DNA from: CAZWVM01 sp964637705
Lineage (GTDB): Bacteria > UBA8481
Assembly: GCA_964637705.1 (NCBI GenBank)
Contig: CAZWVM010000043.1
Span: forward strand, 1-21,560
Length of the DNA: 21,560 bases
Direction of reading: 5' to 3'
Shown: positions 1-9,516 of the stretch, in pieces
Layout: each line of letters begins with the position of its first letter
How positions within the stretch are numbered: the first letter of the stretch is position 1
Program-made: the position numbers and the translations under genes
The notes under the pieces: model-generated
The model's database searches: none
What the model was told of the DNA's origin: nothing
What the model saw: the letters and a program-made list of their open reading frames with translations, nothing else

Positions 1-1851
1 CGCGACCGCGCCGTCTGGCTCCGCTGGGAGACGGTCTACGACTTCCCGACCGAGGATCCGCAGAGCCACGTCACCTACCGGGTCTACCGCTCCACCACCC
101 CGAACGATCCGAACCCCGAGTGGATCATGGAGACCCTGAAGCCTTGGTGGTACGACAGCAACACCGATGACTTCCTCACCAACGGCACCACCTACTACTA
201 CCGCATCCGCGCCGCCGACCGCAACGGCAACCTCTCGGGCTGGTCGCAGGAGGTCTCCTGCGCGCCCACCAAGTACACCGTGAAGTTCTACTTCACGACC
301 GAGGGCACCTCGTACGACGGCCAGAGCAACCTGACCCTCAAGATCGCCGGCAACTGCCCCGAGCTGGGGAACTGGTCGCCCATCTCCATGACCCAGATCG
401 ATTCCGGACTGTGGGTCTACGAGACGACGATGGATCCGACCCTGATGCCGGAATACAAGTTCACCGTCAACGGCTCGTGGGAATGGGACAACATCTTCTA
501 CTCGAACAACATCAGCTACGACCGCCACGGCCGGCCGCGCCTCGTCAAGATCGTGGATCACAACGGCCATGGACTCACGGTCTTCACGAACAAGTGGAAC
601 GTCGACGGCGACGTCGCGCCGCGCCGCGTGAGGAACGTCGTCGCCACCGGCGGCGACACCTTCATCCAGGTCGGCTGGACGCCCAACGACGAGGCGGACG
701 TGAACCGTTATATCATCCGCCGTTCGACGGACCAGGTGAACTGGACGGAGATCGGGGACGCGTCGATCACGCAAAACACCTTCACCGACATTTCCGCCGC
801 CGCCTCCACCACCTATTACTACCAGGTCCGGGCGGTCGACTGGTGGAACCTGGGCGGCAACTGGTCCACGACGAGTTCGGCATCCCTGGTCGCGAGCGAC
901 GTCACGCCGCCCAACCGTCCCTCCAACCTCGTTCTCTATCCTGTCGATACCGGCACGGTCCGACTGACATGGTCGCCCAACTCCGACGGAGATCTCGCGG
1001 GTTACATCCTCTACCGGGCCACGACCCCCGACGTCCCCATCACGCTCATCAACCGCGTCAATTCCTCCGTCGTGGGTCCGTCCCTCTCTCCCTCCTACGT
1101 GGACACGGGCGTCTCGACCGGCACGCGGTATTACTACAAGCTCATCGCCATCGATAACGTCGGTAACCTGTCCCAACCCTCGGACACCAAGACGGCCTAC
1201 CTGGTCGCCGTCACCTTCTCTTGCGATCTGTCCAACGTCAACCCGTCCTCGATGGAGATCTCCGGCAGCGCCTACAGCCTCGGCCCCTCACCGACGCGCG
1301 TCAACCTCTCGAACGTCTCCTCCACGGTCTGGCAGAAGACCATCGCCCTCTTCGCGGGCGTCCAAGTGTATTACCGGTATTCCTACAACGGCGGTTCGGG
1401 GGCCGAGGCGGCCTTTGCGACGTCCTCGACCCTGCGCGAATACACGCCTCCCGAGATCGCTTCCGTGACCGTGGCGCAGGATTGGGAGGACGCTCCGGGC
1501 GGCATCACCAATCCGGCGGGCTACGCCGGCAACAACATCACCTATCTTTCCTGGACCGCGGATTCGAGCGTCGATGTCGTGCGCTACGTGATCGAGCGCG
1601 CCTCGGCCTCCGATACGACCTTCCGCACCATCGCCGCCTCGGTCTCCGGAACCTCGTATTCCGATTCCGGGGTGACGAATAACGAGACCTACTACTACTT
1701 CATCCGATCCGAGGACGGGGGCACGATCAACCTGCAAAGCAACCGGTCGCGCATGATCACGGTCACGCCGAGACCCCCGGTCTGGATCCGGTTCCGCGTC
1801 GAGGCCGATCGACCGCGGCCTCGCGTCCTGGCGCTCGGGGGCTCGCGGTGA
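1..1851 (+). CDS. Secreted multidomain FnIII / starch-binding-like protein, 5' partial
   Basis: The reading frame is open from base 1, so the start and any signal peptide lie outside the window; 616 residues are visible. Fibronectin type III modules alternate with beta-sandwich modules resembling CBM20/starch-binding domains: FnIII about residues 1-90, CBM20-like 91-200 (LKIAGN..ELGNW, then YKFTVNGSWEWDN), FnIII 202-300, FnIII 300-400, CBM20-like 400-495 and FnIII 500-595. FnIII signatures recur as TYYYRIRAAD, TYYYQVRAVD, RYYYKLIAID and TYYYFIRSED. No catalytic domain is visible; one could lie upstream. The family context suggests extracellular polysaccharide binding, perhaps as the C-terminal part of an amylase-like enzyme, which is inference. 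The last 25 residues are Arg/Pro-rich and unlike the modules before them. No T9SS-type C-terminal sorting domain is recognisable. The stop overlaps the GTG of the next gene by 4 bp. Confidence 0.85.
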   Translation, partial: RDRAVWLRWETVYDFPTEDPQSHVTYRVYRSTTPNDPNPEWIMETLKPWWYDSNTDDFLTNGTTYYYRIRAADRNGNLSGWSQEVSCAPTKYTVKFYFTTEGTSYDGQSNLTLKIAGNCPELGNWSPISMTQIDSGLWVYETTMDPTLMPEYKFTVNGSWEWDNIFYSNNISYDRHGRPRLVKIVDHNGHGLTVFTNKWNVDGDVAPRRVRNVVATGGDTFIQVGWTPNDEADVNRYIIRRSTDQVNWTEIGDASITQNTFTDISAAASTTYYYQVRAVDWWNLGGNWSTTSSASLVASDVTPPNRPSNLVLYPVDTGTVRLTWSPNSDGDLAGYILYRATTPDVPITLINRVNSSVVGPSLSPSYVDTGVSTGTRYYYKLIAIDNVGNLSQPSDTKTAYLVAVTFSCDLSNVNPSSMEISGSAYSLGPSPTRVNLSNVSSTVWQKTIALFAGVQVYYRYSYNGGSGAEAAFATSSTLREYTPPEIASVTVAQDWEDAPGGITNPAGYAGNNITYLSWTADSSVDVVRYVIERASASDTTFRTIAASVSGTSYSDSGVTNNETYYYFIRSEDGGTINLQSNRSRMITVTPRPPVWIRFRVEADRPRPRVLALGGSR

Positions 1852-2870
1852 AGCGCGTCCGGATTCTGCCCTCCCTGTTCACCGTCCTGGCGGTGCTCGG
1901 TTTATCCGCTCCGGCGCGGGCCGGGGCCACGGCATCCGATTCCTGGGGCGCGGTGGTCAAGTATATCGCGATCAACCCCGGCACGAGCGTCTCTGTCTGG
2001 AAGGAAGCCAGCCGCTCGCTCGTCACCAACGGCTCCGTCTCCATGACGCCGGTGGGTGACGGGACCTACGAATACATCGTCGGGCTGAACGCGGGACAGA
2101 GCTACAACTACATCTTCTACGCGCAGGCGGGATGGCCGGCGCCCCCGGGCCTGGTGGCCTGGAACGAGTATTACGACGTCATGCCGGCCAACGGCGTCAT
2201 TCGCTGTTCCTCGAACGGCAAGACGTGGAACATGCCCGATACGACCGCCTACTACTCCTCGGTCAACTATGATGCGCGCCGGGTTCTCAATATCCCGGGC
2301 ACCATGGCTCCCGGGGACACCCTCTATGTCTTCAACAATTTCGCGGAGACGCCGGGTACCGTGAACAACTTCTTCGCGGCCGCCGAGGGGGACACGCAGA
2401 TCCGGCTGACCTGGGACGGCGTATATGGCCACTGGGGCACCGGCGGCGAGGCCTTCAAGGCGGCGGACGTCCTGGCGGGAGGGACCTTCGAGATCTACCG
2501 CGGCACGAACGAATCCGGGCCCTTCACGAGAATCGCCACCATCGACGGTCTTCTCTCCACCTTCCTCGATTCCAACCTCGTCGCCGGGGATACCTATTAC
2601 TACTGTGTCCGGGCCCTGGACGCCTACAGGGGTCTGACCGTGGCCACCGACACCTTCCCGAGGCTGCGCGGCGACACCTCGACGGTGAGGTATGCCCGGG
2701 CACGCGGCGCCATCCGCACCTTCTTCATCGTGCGCGACGCGGACTGGGGCGTCCTGGAAAACCGGGGCGGCCTGGCATGGTTCTCCGACCCAGTCGACCC
2801 ACCGTGGGGTGAGAAGATCGCCGTGCGGATCGCACGCGTCTACCTGCCCGGTCCGGGACGGCTCCGATGA
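1848..2870 (+). CDS. Secreted protein with CBM20-like and FnIII domains
   Basis: A 340-residue protein starting with GTG inside a GTGA overlap with the preceding stop, which implies translational coupling. Residues 1-25 form a signal peptide: basic MKRVR, a hydrophobic core LPSLFTVLAVLGL, and a cleavage-like APARA site. Residues about 33-140 look like a beta-sandwich of the same kind as the upstream CBM20-like modules (GDGTYEYIVGLNAGQSYNYIF). Residues about 168-268 are an FnIII domain (IRLTWDG, FEIYRGT, TYYYCVRALD). The final 60 residues are not recognised. It is probably exported and acts at the surface or in the periplasm, perhaps partnering the larger upstream protein in glycan binding; that role is inferred from domains and operon only. 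It could equally be an adhesin or structural surface protein. Confidence 0.82.
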   Translation: MKRVRILPSLFTVLAVLGLSAPARAGATASDSWGAVVKYIAINPGTSVSVWKEASRSLVTNGSVSMTPVGDGTYEYIVGLNAGQSYNYIFYAQAGWPAPPGLVAWNEYYDVMPANGVIRCSSNGKTWNMPDTTAYYSSVNYDARRVLNIPGTMAPGDTLYVFNNFAETPGTVNNFFAAAEGDTQIRLTWDGVYGHWGTGGEAFKAADVLAGGTFEIYRGTNESGPFTRIATIDGLLSTFLDSNLVAGDTYYYCVRALDAYRGLTVATDTFPRLRGDTSTVRYARARGAIRTFFIVRDADWGVLENRGGLAWFSDPVDPPWGEKIAVRIARVYLPGPGRLR

Positions 2871-3883
2871 GCCGGCGCCGGCGCGCCACGATCTACGACG
2901 TTGCCAGGCACGCCGGGGTCTCCATAGCGACCGTCTCGCGCCATATCAAGGGCTTCACCGCCATATCGGGCCCCACGCGGCAGCGCGTCGAGGAGGCCAT
3001 ACGGAAGCTCTCCTACCATCCCAGCATCGTCGCGACGTCCCTGGCTCTCCGCCGTCGTCACTCCGTCGGCCTCATCGTGCCCGGCGGTCAGCGGGCCTAT
3101 GCGGACCTTTTCCTCTCCGAGATCCTCTCGGGCGTCACCGCGGCCGCGACCAAAGCGGGCTGGTCGGTTCACCTCTCCATGCTCAATCCCGGCGTCGATC
3201 CCGCGCGCCTGCTCGAGCATCACGCGGACCTCGTCGACGGCTCGCTCGTCCTGGACAAGGCCCTCGATCACCCCGCCGTTGCCTCTCTCGTCCGGAAGGG
3301 ACACACGGCGATCGCGGTGAACCGCACGCACCCGGATCTTCCGTGGGTCGCGTTCAACAACGAGGCGGGGACGCGGCTCGCGATCGAGCACCTGCTCTCC
3401 CTCGGACACACTCGCATCGCTTGTTTCGGGGAGGCTCGGGGCGTCGGGGGCGAGCGCCTGCGCGGTTACGCAGCCGCTCTGGCACGGGCCCGCTTGAAGC
3501 CCGTGGCCCTCGTCGACGCCCGGATGCAGCGCGGGACGGCGGCTCGGGAGACCGTCCGTCTCCTGGCGATACGTCAGCCGCCCACCGCCCTCGCCTTCGC
3601 TTCCGACTGGATGGCCACGGGAGGGCTGAACGCCGCCCGCGCGGCCGGGGTCATCGTCCCCGGCGACCTCTCGCTGATCGGTTTCGACGACGCGCTCATC
3701 GCCGAGATCGCCGCACCCGCCCTCACCACGATCCGCCAGCCCCTGGCGGAGATGGGCGAACGCGCCTTCGCCCTCTTCATCGGAAGTCTCGATCCGTCAC
3801 GGAAAAAGCGCGCCGCCGCCCGGACCCTGCTCGAGCCCACCCTCGTCGTCCGCAACAGCACGTCGGCCCGTCCGCGCCGATAG
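2867..3883 (+). CDS. LacI/GalR-family transcriptional regulator
   Basis: A 338-residue protein, the usual length for the family. Residues 8-28 are the LacI helix-turn-helix (IYDVARHAGVSIATVSRHI). Residues 52-72 are the hinge and entry to the sugar-binding domain (SLALRRRHSVGLIVP). The periplasmic-binding-protein-like effector domain follows, with the typical FNNEAGTRLAIEHLLSLGH and LSLIGFDDALIAEIAAPALTTIRQP motifs. The ATG sits in an ATGA overlap with the upstream stop, so it is made as the last gene of an operon with two carbohydrate-binding-like proteins. The family binds a small sugar and controls operators near its target genes, so local control of this operon is the simplest inference. 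The effector cannot be read from sequence. It ends 9 bp from the convergent SprA-like gene. Confidence 0.93.
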   Translation: MSRRRRATIYDVARHAGVSIATVSRHIKGFTAISGPTRQRVEEAIRKLSYHPSIVATSLALRRRHSVGLIVPGGQRAYADLFLSEILSGVTAAATKAGWSVHLSMLNPGVDPARLLEHHADLVDGSLVLDKALDHPAVASLVRKGHTAIAVNRTHPDLPWVAFNNEAGTRLAIEHLLSLGHTRIACFGEARGVGGERLRGYAAALARARLKPVALVDARMQRGTAARETVRLLAIRQPPTALAFASDWMATGGLNAARAAGVIVPGDLSLIGFDDALIAEIAAPALTTIRQPLAEMGERAFALFIGSLDPSRKKRAAARTLLEPTLVVRNSTSARPRR

Positions 3884-3892
3884 CGCGCTAGC

Positions 3893-6800
3893 TCAGAACC
3901 TCCACTCCACCCGGGCTCCCCCTCCGACGGTGAAGAAGTCGTTCTGCGTCTCGAGGCGGTCCTGGAGCCAGTTTCCGGTCGTGGAGGCGGTCAGTTCCAG
4001 GTTCGAGGCGATGCGATAGCCCAGGGAGAGGTTCAACCCGTAGTTGTTCTGTTCGGAGGTCACCTTGCTGCCGAGTTCCGTCTTGCGCAGGTTGGCGTTC
4101 ACTCCGCCCGAGAGCTGCACGCGGCGGTTCAACTCCGCGACCTGCCCCACGCCCGGCAGGCTCACCGCCGAGGGCATGCGCAGGTCGAAGTAGTAGGTGA
4201 AATTCAGCGACGGATTCAGCCCGTGCGTCACCGTGCGGTTTCCCGGGGAGAGGATCGACGCGGTCGTCGCGCGGTTGTATCCGAGGCTGAAGGTCGTGTT
4301 GAGGGCGTCCGTCCATTGCGCGTTCCAGTTCAGGGTCGGCGAAAGCGTGTTCGATCGGCTGGCCGCGTTCTCCGTGCGACCGTACGAAACCGCCGCCGTG
4401 AGGTACGAGGAGCGGAACTTGATGAAGGAATTCGGAAACGCCTGCATGTAATCCATCCGCATGTTCAAGGTGCCCGTGATGCCGTCGGTCAGGGAGATCG
4501 TGGACAGCGAGGCCACCTCGTTGCGCGTGAAGGAGGCCGAGTAGGACGTCTGGAGCCAGTTGAACGTCCGGATGTCGCCGGACAGGTTGTGGACGATGTT
4601 CGTCGAGCCGGACGACCTCGAGGCGGTGACGCCGTCGGTGCCGCGTCCGACGCTCGCGGAAGATCCCCACGGGAAGAGGCGCTGCCCCACGTAATCTCCG
4701 AAGACGTCCGTGATCCCCGTGCCCGTGTTGACGGCGCGGTAGGAGGCCACGGAGGAGAGCGAATAGTTGTAGCGGACGGAAAGGAAGGAGAGAAGCCGCG
4801 ACCAGGCCGCCGGGTTGACGCCCACGTTGATGCCGAAAACCCCGGAAAGATTCAGATCCTTGTTTCGCCCCCCGAAGGTCGCGCGGTTGAAGTTCTCGGC
4901 GTAGCCGCCGGAGAAGGTCAGCCCGGGGGAAATGCCGAAGCGGGACGGCAGGGTCAGCGAGGAATTGACGCGGTGCAGGCGGTTCGTGATGCCGCGCCAG
5001 AGTTCCGACACCACGAGCGATCGCTGGTCGAGATAACCCATGTTGTAGTCGTACGACAGCGACAGGGGTTCGAAAGGCCGCGCGTTGATCCCGGCGGTCA
5101 GGTTCTGGTTCTCACGCCGGGATGAGACGCTGTTGAGTCCCGATGCGACGGAATTGGAGGTCTTGTTGCGGGCCGACGTGAACCCGTACGAGGCGCTCAT
5201 GTAGAGCGATTGCCCGGTCGGTATGACCCCGAAGAGCTTCCTGGGAAAAGCGAAGGAATAGGCCGTGTTCGCGTTCAGGTTCTCGTTGCGGGTCGTGTAA
5301 TCGTCAAGCCGGTAGTCCCTCGTCGCGGTCGTGCGGCCGTAGTTCACGGTGATCGCCGGCAGCTTCCAGACCTGCAGGGATCCGCCGACATTCTGGTTCT
5401 CCGAGGAGATCTTGCCGAGGTCGGAGGCCAGGGTGTTCTCGACGCGGTCGGGGTCGACCACGGTCTGGTTCTTCGACCAGGACGCGGAAAGCGGAAGAAG
5501 GATCTGCCAGGAGGAGGGGAAGAATCGATGGATGTTCAGGGTGCCCGCCAATTGCACGCTCGTCACGTCCCTCTCGACGTGCTCACCCGTCTGGGCATCG
5601 TTGATGATGCCGACGCCGCGATACTTCCCGGGGACGTCCCGCCACGAACCGGAGAGCGTCCAGAGATCTCCCCACCGGGCGTCGAACTGGGCCTTCTGGG
5701 CCGTCCCTGACTGCTCCATGGGCTCCGCGGCGTAGATGTCGTCGATCCAGACCTCGCCGGTGTCCGCATTCGTCGACTGAACCCGCAGCCAGATTTGGTT
5801 GATCTGCGAAAGGCTGGGACTTCGCAGCGCCCACGGCTCGCCGACGATGTGGACGGTGTATCCGGCCGCGGGGGAAATCATGACTTGCGTCTCGGCCGTG
5901 CCCAGGATGTTCGCGATGGTCGCCTGCCGGATGGGGTCGAGAGGAACGTCGATCCGTTCCCACAGCGGGGCCGCCGCGCCACCGTAGATGCCGCCGATAT
6001 CGCCGCCCGTCGTCACCCGCTTCCGGATCTCGATGTAGTTCCTCTCGTCGGAAACCAGCATGAGCGAGAAGGTCTCGCCGCGGCCATCGCCGGCAAAGAG
6101 GAAGGAGAGCCGCTGGTAGTCGGAGAGGTTCACGGCCTTCGTGAAATTCTGCTTCACCGTCGAGGATTCGCCGGCCACGAGAGTCCAGCGCAACCCCAAC
6201 GACTGTTCCTTGTGTTTGTCGGGGTCGCTCCTGAGCTCGGGCCGCGAGGGGCTCGCGTAGTTCGGGTCGTTCTCGTTATTGCGAGGCAGGAGCACGATGC
6301 GCGAGTCGGAAGAGGAACCCGTGAAGCGGTTCCCCCGGAACGTCAGCTGATCCATGAAGAAGGTGACGCTCGTGTCCTGGCCGGGTTGGCGGACGAAGAC
6401 GAGCCGGATCTGCTTGACAACGCCCGTGTTCGCCGCGCCGACCGGGTTGCGGGTCCGCCAGGGCGCGCGGTACAGCATCCAGGTTGAGCTGCTGAAGCCC
6501 GTGAACGTCTTCCGTTCCACGTTCGGCGAGGTGTTCAGGTCGCCCAGCCGGTAGAAGGCATCCTGCTGGTCGAGTCGGAAGTTGCCGTTCATGTCCTCCG
6601 TCGTCAAGGAACCGTCCGCCGTGCCGAAAGCGAGGAGGCCGCGATTGGCGTGATTGAAGCTGATGCCGTTGTCCTCACCCGTGTTCAGGACGCCGTTGTT
6701 CTCGCCCGCGTCCCCCGATCCCGGGATCCCGTCCAATCCCTTGTCCTCGCTGTCCAGGATTCCGTCGCCGTCCGCGTCCTCGGAAAAGACGCCCACGTCG

Positions 6801-9494
6801 ACGTAGACCCGGAGGGTGCCCGGCAGACCGGACGTGTAGAGTTCCATCGAGGTCATGTTCTCGAAGTTGATGGCGGCCGTTGAAAGCGGTTGCCGCAACG
6901 CGATCCAGGTCTCGCCGGCCGCGAAATCGAGGTTGACCTGCAGGGACGTCTGCTTCTCCTCGTCGCCCAGCGCCGCCTCGGACTTGTGGCCGAAATTGTC
7001 GCGCAAGGCGACCCCGAACGCGCCGCGCTCGGTCTGCGCGCTCGCGGCGAGCAGGCCCGCCGTGTCGGCGGGCGGCAGCGAACCCGGTTGCCAGGAAGTG
7101 CGCCCGAATCCGGCGGAGACGAGGTTCTCGATCGCCTCGAAATCCTCGATGATCGCGGCGCCGAACGTGTTCGGCGAATGAGCCGCCCACGCCCACTCCC
7201 CGCCCAGGTTCAACGCGAACTTCTCCTTCCATCGCCCGATGCGCTCGCTCGTGCCGTCGCGGTCGAGCCAGTCGAAGAGGAGCGCGGCGGCCTGGAGCTG
7301 GGCGTCAATCTCGAAAATCGCGTTCTCGTTCGGCTTGTCCTCGAAGATGCTCGGAACCTCGTCCGCTTCCGCCGCGAAATCGTAGAGGAGCGTCGTACCA
7401 AAGCTCAGTTGCGGGTTGACGTTCACGTCGAGGCGTCCCCCGAGGATGGTACGCTCGAATTGCCCTCCGAAGGGCAAGTACTCGTAGTCCACGCGGATCT
7501 TGGAATCCGGCTTGATCAGGGCCTTGTTCAGGAACGTGATGATGCCGGCCTCGTAGTCGATGAAATAATCCGCGTCCCGCTCTGCCCGGACCCCGTCGAC
7601 CGTCACGATGTCGGAGCCCTTGATGATGTCGAATCCCAGCGTGAAGATCTCCTGCGGCTGGTCCGACGAGTATTCGATGTGGATCGTGTACTTGTATTCC
7701 ACNNNNNNNNNNNNNNNNNNNNNNNNNNNNNNNNNNNNNNNNNNNNNNNNNNNNNNNNNNNNNNNNNNNNNNNNNNNNNNNNNNNNNNNNNNNNNNNNNN
7801 NNTTCCCCGCGCGCGCCGAAGAGGCTCTTGTTGTAGAAGGCGAACTCGCTGCCGGGCAGCGAAACCGATATGTCGCCGAAATCGAAATCATACTGGTAGG
7901 TGCCCCAATTCGTCGTGTGAGGCACGCCCACGAAATCCACGCCAATCGTGCGGTTGTTGACCTGGTTGACGCCGCGCTGCGTGTCGTCATACCGGATGTT
8001 GACGTTGATGTGATCCTGGTCCTCGCGGCCCACGCGCCCCAGCACCTCGACCTGCAGTTCCTGGTTCAGCGCGAAACTCGATTGGGTGTTGCCCCCCTCG
8101 CGGTCCGCGTCGGCATTCGGGTAGCTGGTGACCGAGTAGTTGACGTCGACCACCTTTCGGCCTCGTATGGTCAGGGTCGAAGGCAGGGGGCCGCCGATCT
8201 CCAGGTCGAAGAACCCCCGGCGTTCGCGCCCCGTCGTGTCGGAGCCGGGCAGGGGCGGCGGCGCCATGGCGATCGCGTCACCTTCCAGCGCGGGCGGTTC
8301 CGGAGAGAGGACGGGCCCCCCGTCGAGCCGCGCCAGCACGTCCGTCTCCGTGCTCGTCGCCCCTTCGTCAAGGGATGAGGCGAGCAGGGACTCGATTTCG
8401 GCCTCGCGGCGCGCGTAACCCCGCCGGACCTCGTTCTCCAGGGCGCGCGCGCGCTCCACGGCCTCCTCGACCTTGCGACCCGCCGCTTCCGCAGCGCTGC
8501 GCTCGCCCGAGGCGGCGCGGCTCATCGCCGTGCGCCGCCACGTCTCCGCGCTCTGCCTCCAGACCGCCGCGCTGCGCAGCGATTCCCTCTCCTCGCCCGT
8601 CAGGAGCCAGTCCGGCGGCCTCGGCGGCGCATCCGGTATCTCGGGAACGGGGATTTCAACGGGAGCCGCCACCTCCAGGAACGGAGGAGCGACGGGCGTG
8701 GCGGGCGTGGCATCGGACGGACTCGCCGTGGAGGGCAATGCCGGCTCCGGAGTCGCGGCCACGGCCGTTGCATCGCCCGGGGGAAACGTGTGGCGGGCAA
8801 ACCACGCCTCATCCAGGTCGGGGCGCAATTCCCGGATTCTCGCCCGGACCTCCTCGGCCTTCATGTGCGCGACACGCGCCTTGCCGGGCTCGCCCGAATG
8901 CTCCCACGTCCGTGCCGTCAGCTCCCAGGAACGGGCCACCTCGCACCAGCGGTCGACCAGTTCCGTCTTGAGCTCCTCGGAGATGGGCATGTCGATGATC
9001 GTGGCGCGACGCTCCCCCAGCCTCAGCGTCAGGGCGTCAAGTCGCGTCTCCAGCTCGATGATCCGGTTCAAGGCCGCGGCGGATCGCTGCATCGCCTGGG
9101 ATGCCGCGCTGTCGTCACCGGCGCGTCTCATCGCCAGGGAGGCTTCGCGCCATGCCACGGCCGTCCGGCGCCAGGAAGAGAGCTCCTGGGTGACGCTGTC
9201 GATCGCCGCCTCGATCTCGTTCACGCGCCGCGGGTCCCGGTTCGCCTCCGACGAGCGACCCCTCCCGTCCCGCTCCCATGCCAGCGCCGCTTCGGCCCAT
9301 GCCTCTCGAGCCGCCGCCTGATCTCCCGATCCCTGGTACTTCCGGGCCATTTCCTCCCACGCGCGCGCCGTCTCGCCCCAGGACGAGACCTCCGCCCGGA
9401 CAGGAGATGACGGAAGGAGAGGTAAAAGAGACATCGCGCAGAAAATGCCGATAGCGACGCTTCGCGCCAAACTATGTATGGACTTGGTTTCCAC
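3893..9494 (-). CDS. sprA: SprA-like giant outer-membrane protein with N-terminal TPR-like repeats (interrupted by assembly gap)
   Basis: The GTG at 9494 begins a signal peptide (residues 1-34, ending SSPVRA). Four Trp-rich helical-hairpin repeats follow (starting near W39, W108, W183, W312; for example AWEEMARKYQGSGDQAAAREA), with a Pro/Ala linker (about 240-295) between repeats 3 and 4. From residue 430 the protein resembles SprA, the outer-membrane translocon barrel of type IX secretion: LEIGGPLPSTLTIRGRKVVD, GDISVSLPGSEF, NKSLFGARG, and after the gap DYFIDYEAGIITFLN with DYEYLPFGGQFERTILGG. An Asp/Gly-rich, Ca-binding-like stretch (DADGDGILDSEDKGLDG) is encoded near 6665-6785. The C-terminus, VEWRF, is a BAM-type beta-signal. 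Visible residues are 564 before and 1269 after the gap; SprA is about 2400. The two halves are in different frames only because the 100-N gap length is arbitrary. A TTG at 9470 is an alternative start. Participation in T9SS is inferred. Confidence 0.75.
7703..7802. other. Assembly gap (100 N) inside the SprA-like gene
   Basis: Exactly 100 N, typical of a scaffold placeholder. The reading frame on the N-terminal side (minus, from 9494) and on the C-terminal side (ending 3893) differ by one base across it. The true missing length is therefore not 100, or not 100 modulo 3. The missing part falls between NKSLFGARGE and VEYKYTIHIEYSS, inside the conserved SprA-like region. Confidence 0.97.
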
Positions 9495-9516
9495 GGGCCG
9501 TGTACGATTTCACCGG

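Noticed and set aside
411..1157. Long alternative-frame ORFs inside the FnIII gene and inside many other genes, on both strands
   Set aside because: Arg/His/Pro-rich translations without motifs or ribosome sites; shadows of GC-rich coding sequence.
3881..3890. Palindrome TAGCGCGCTA, with central CG like LacI-family operators
   Set aside because: It lies on the lacI stop codon between convergent genes, where it could not control a promoter; 10-bp GC palindromes are common here.
4223..5125. Plus-strand ORFs opposite the SprA-like gene
   Set aside because: No recognisable domain, and the minus strand encodes a clear barrel with a signal peptide and beta-signal.
3893..9494. True frameshift in the SprA-like gene
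   Set aside because: The frame change coincides exactly with the 100-N gap; both sides are intact coding sequence.
9445..9516. Earlier in-frame ATG starts for lptF
   Set aside because: They would add residues not found in the family and overlap the divergent gene; no ribosome-binding site precedes them.
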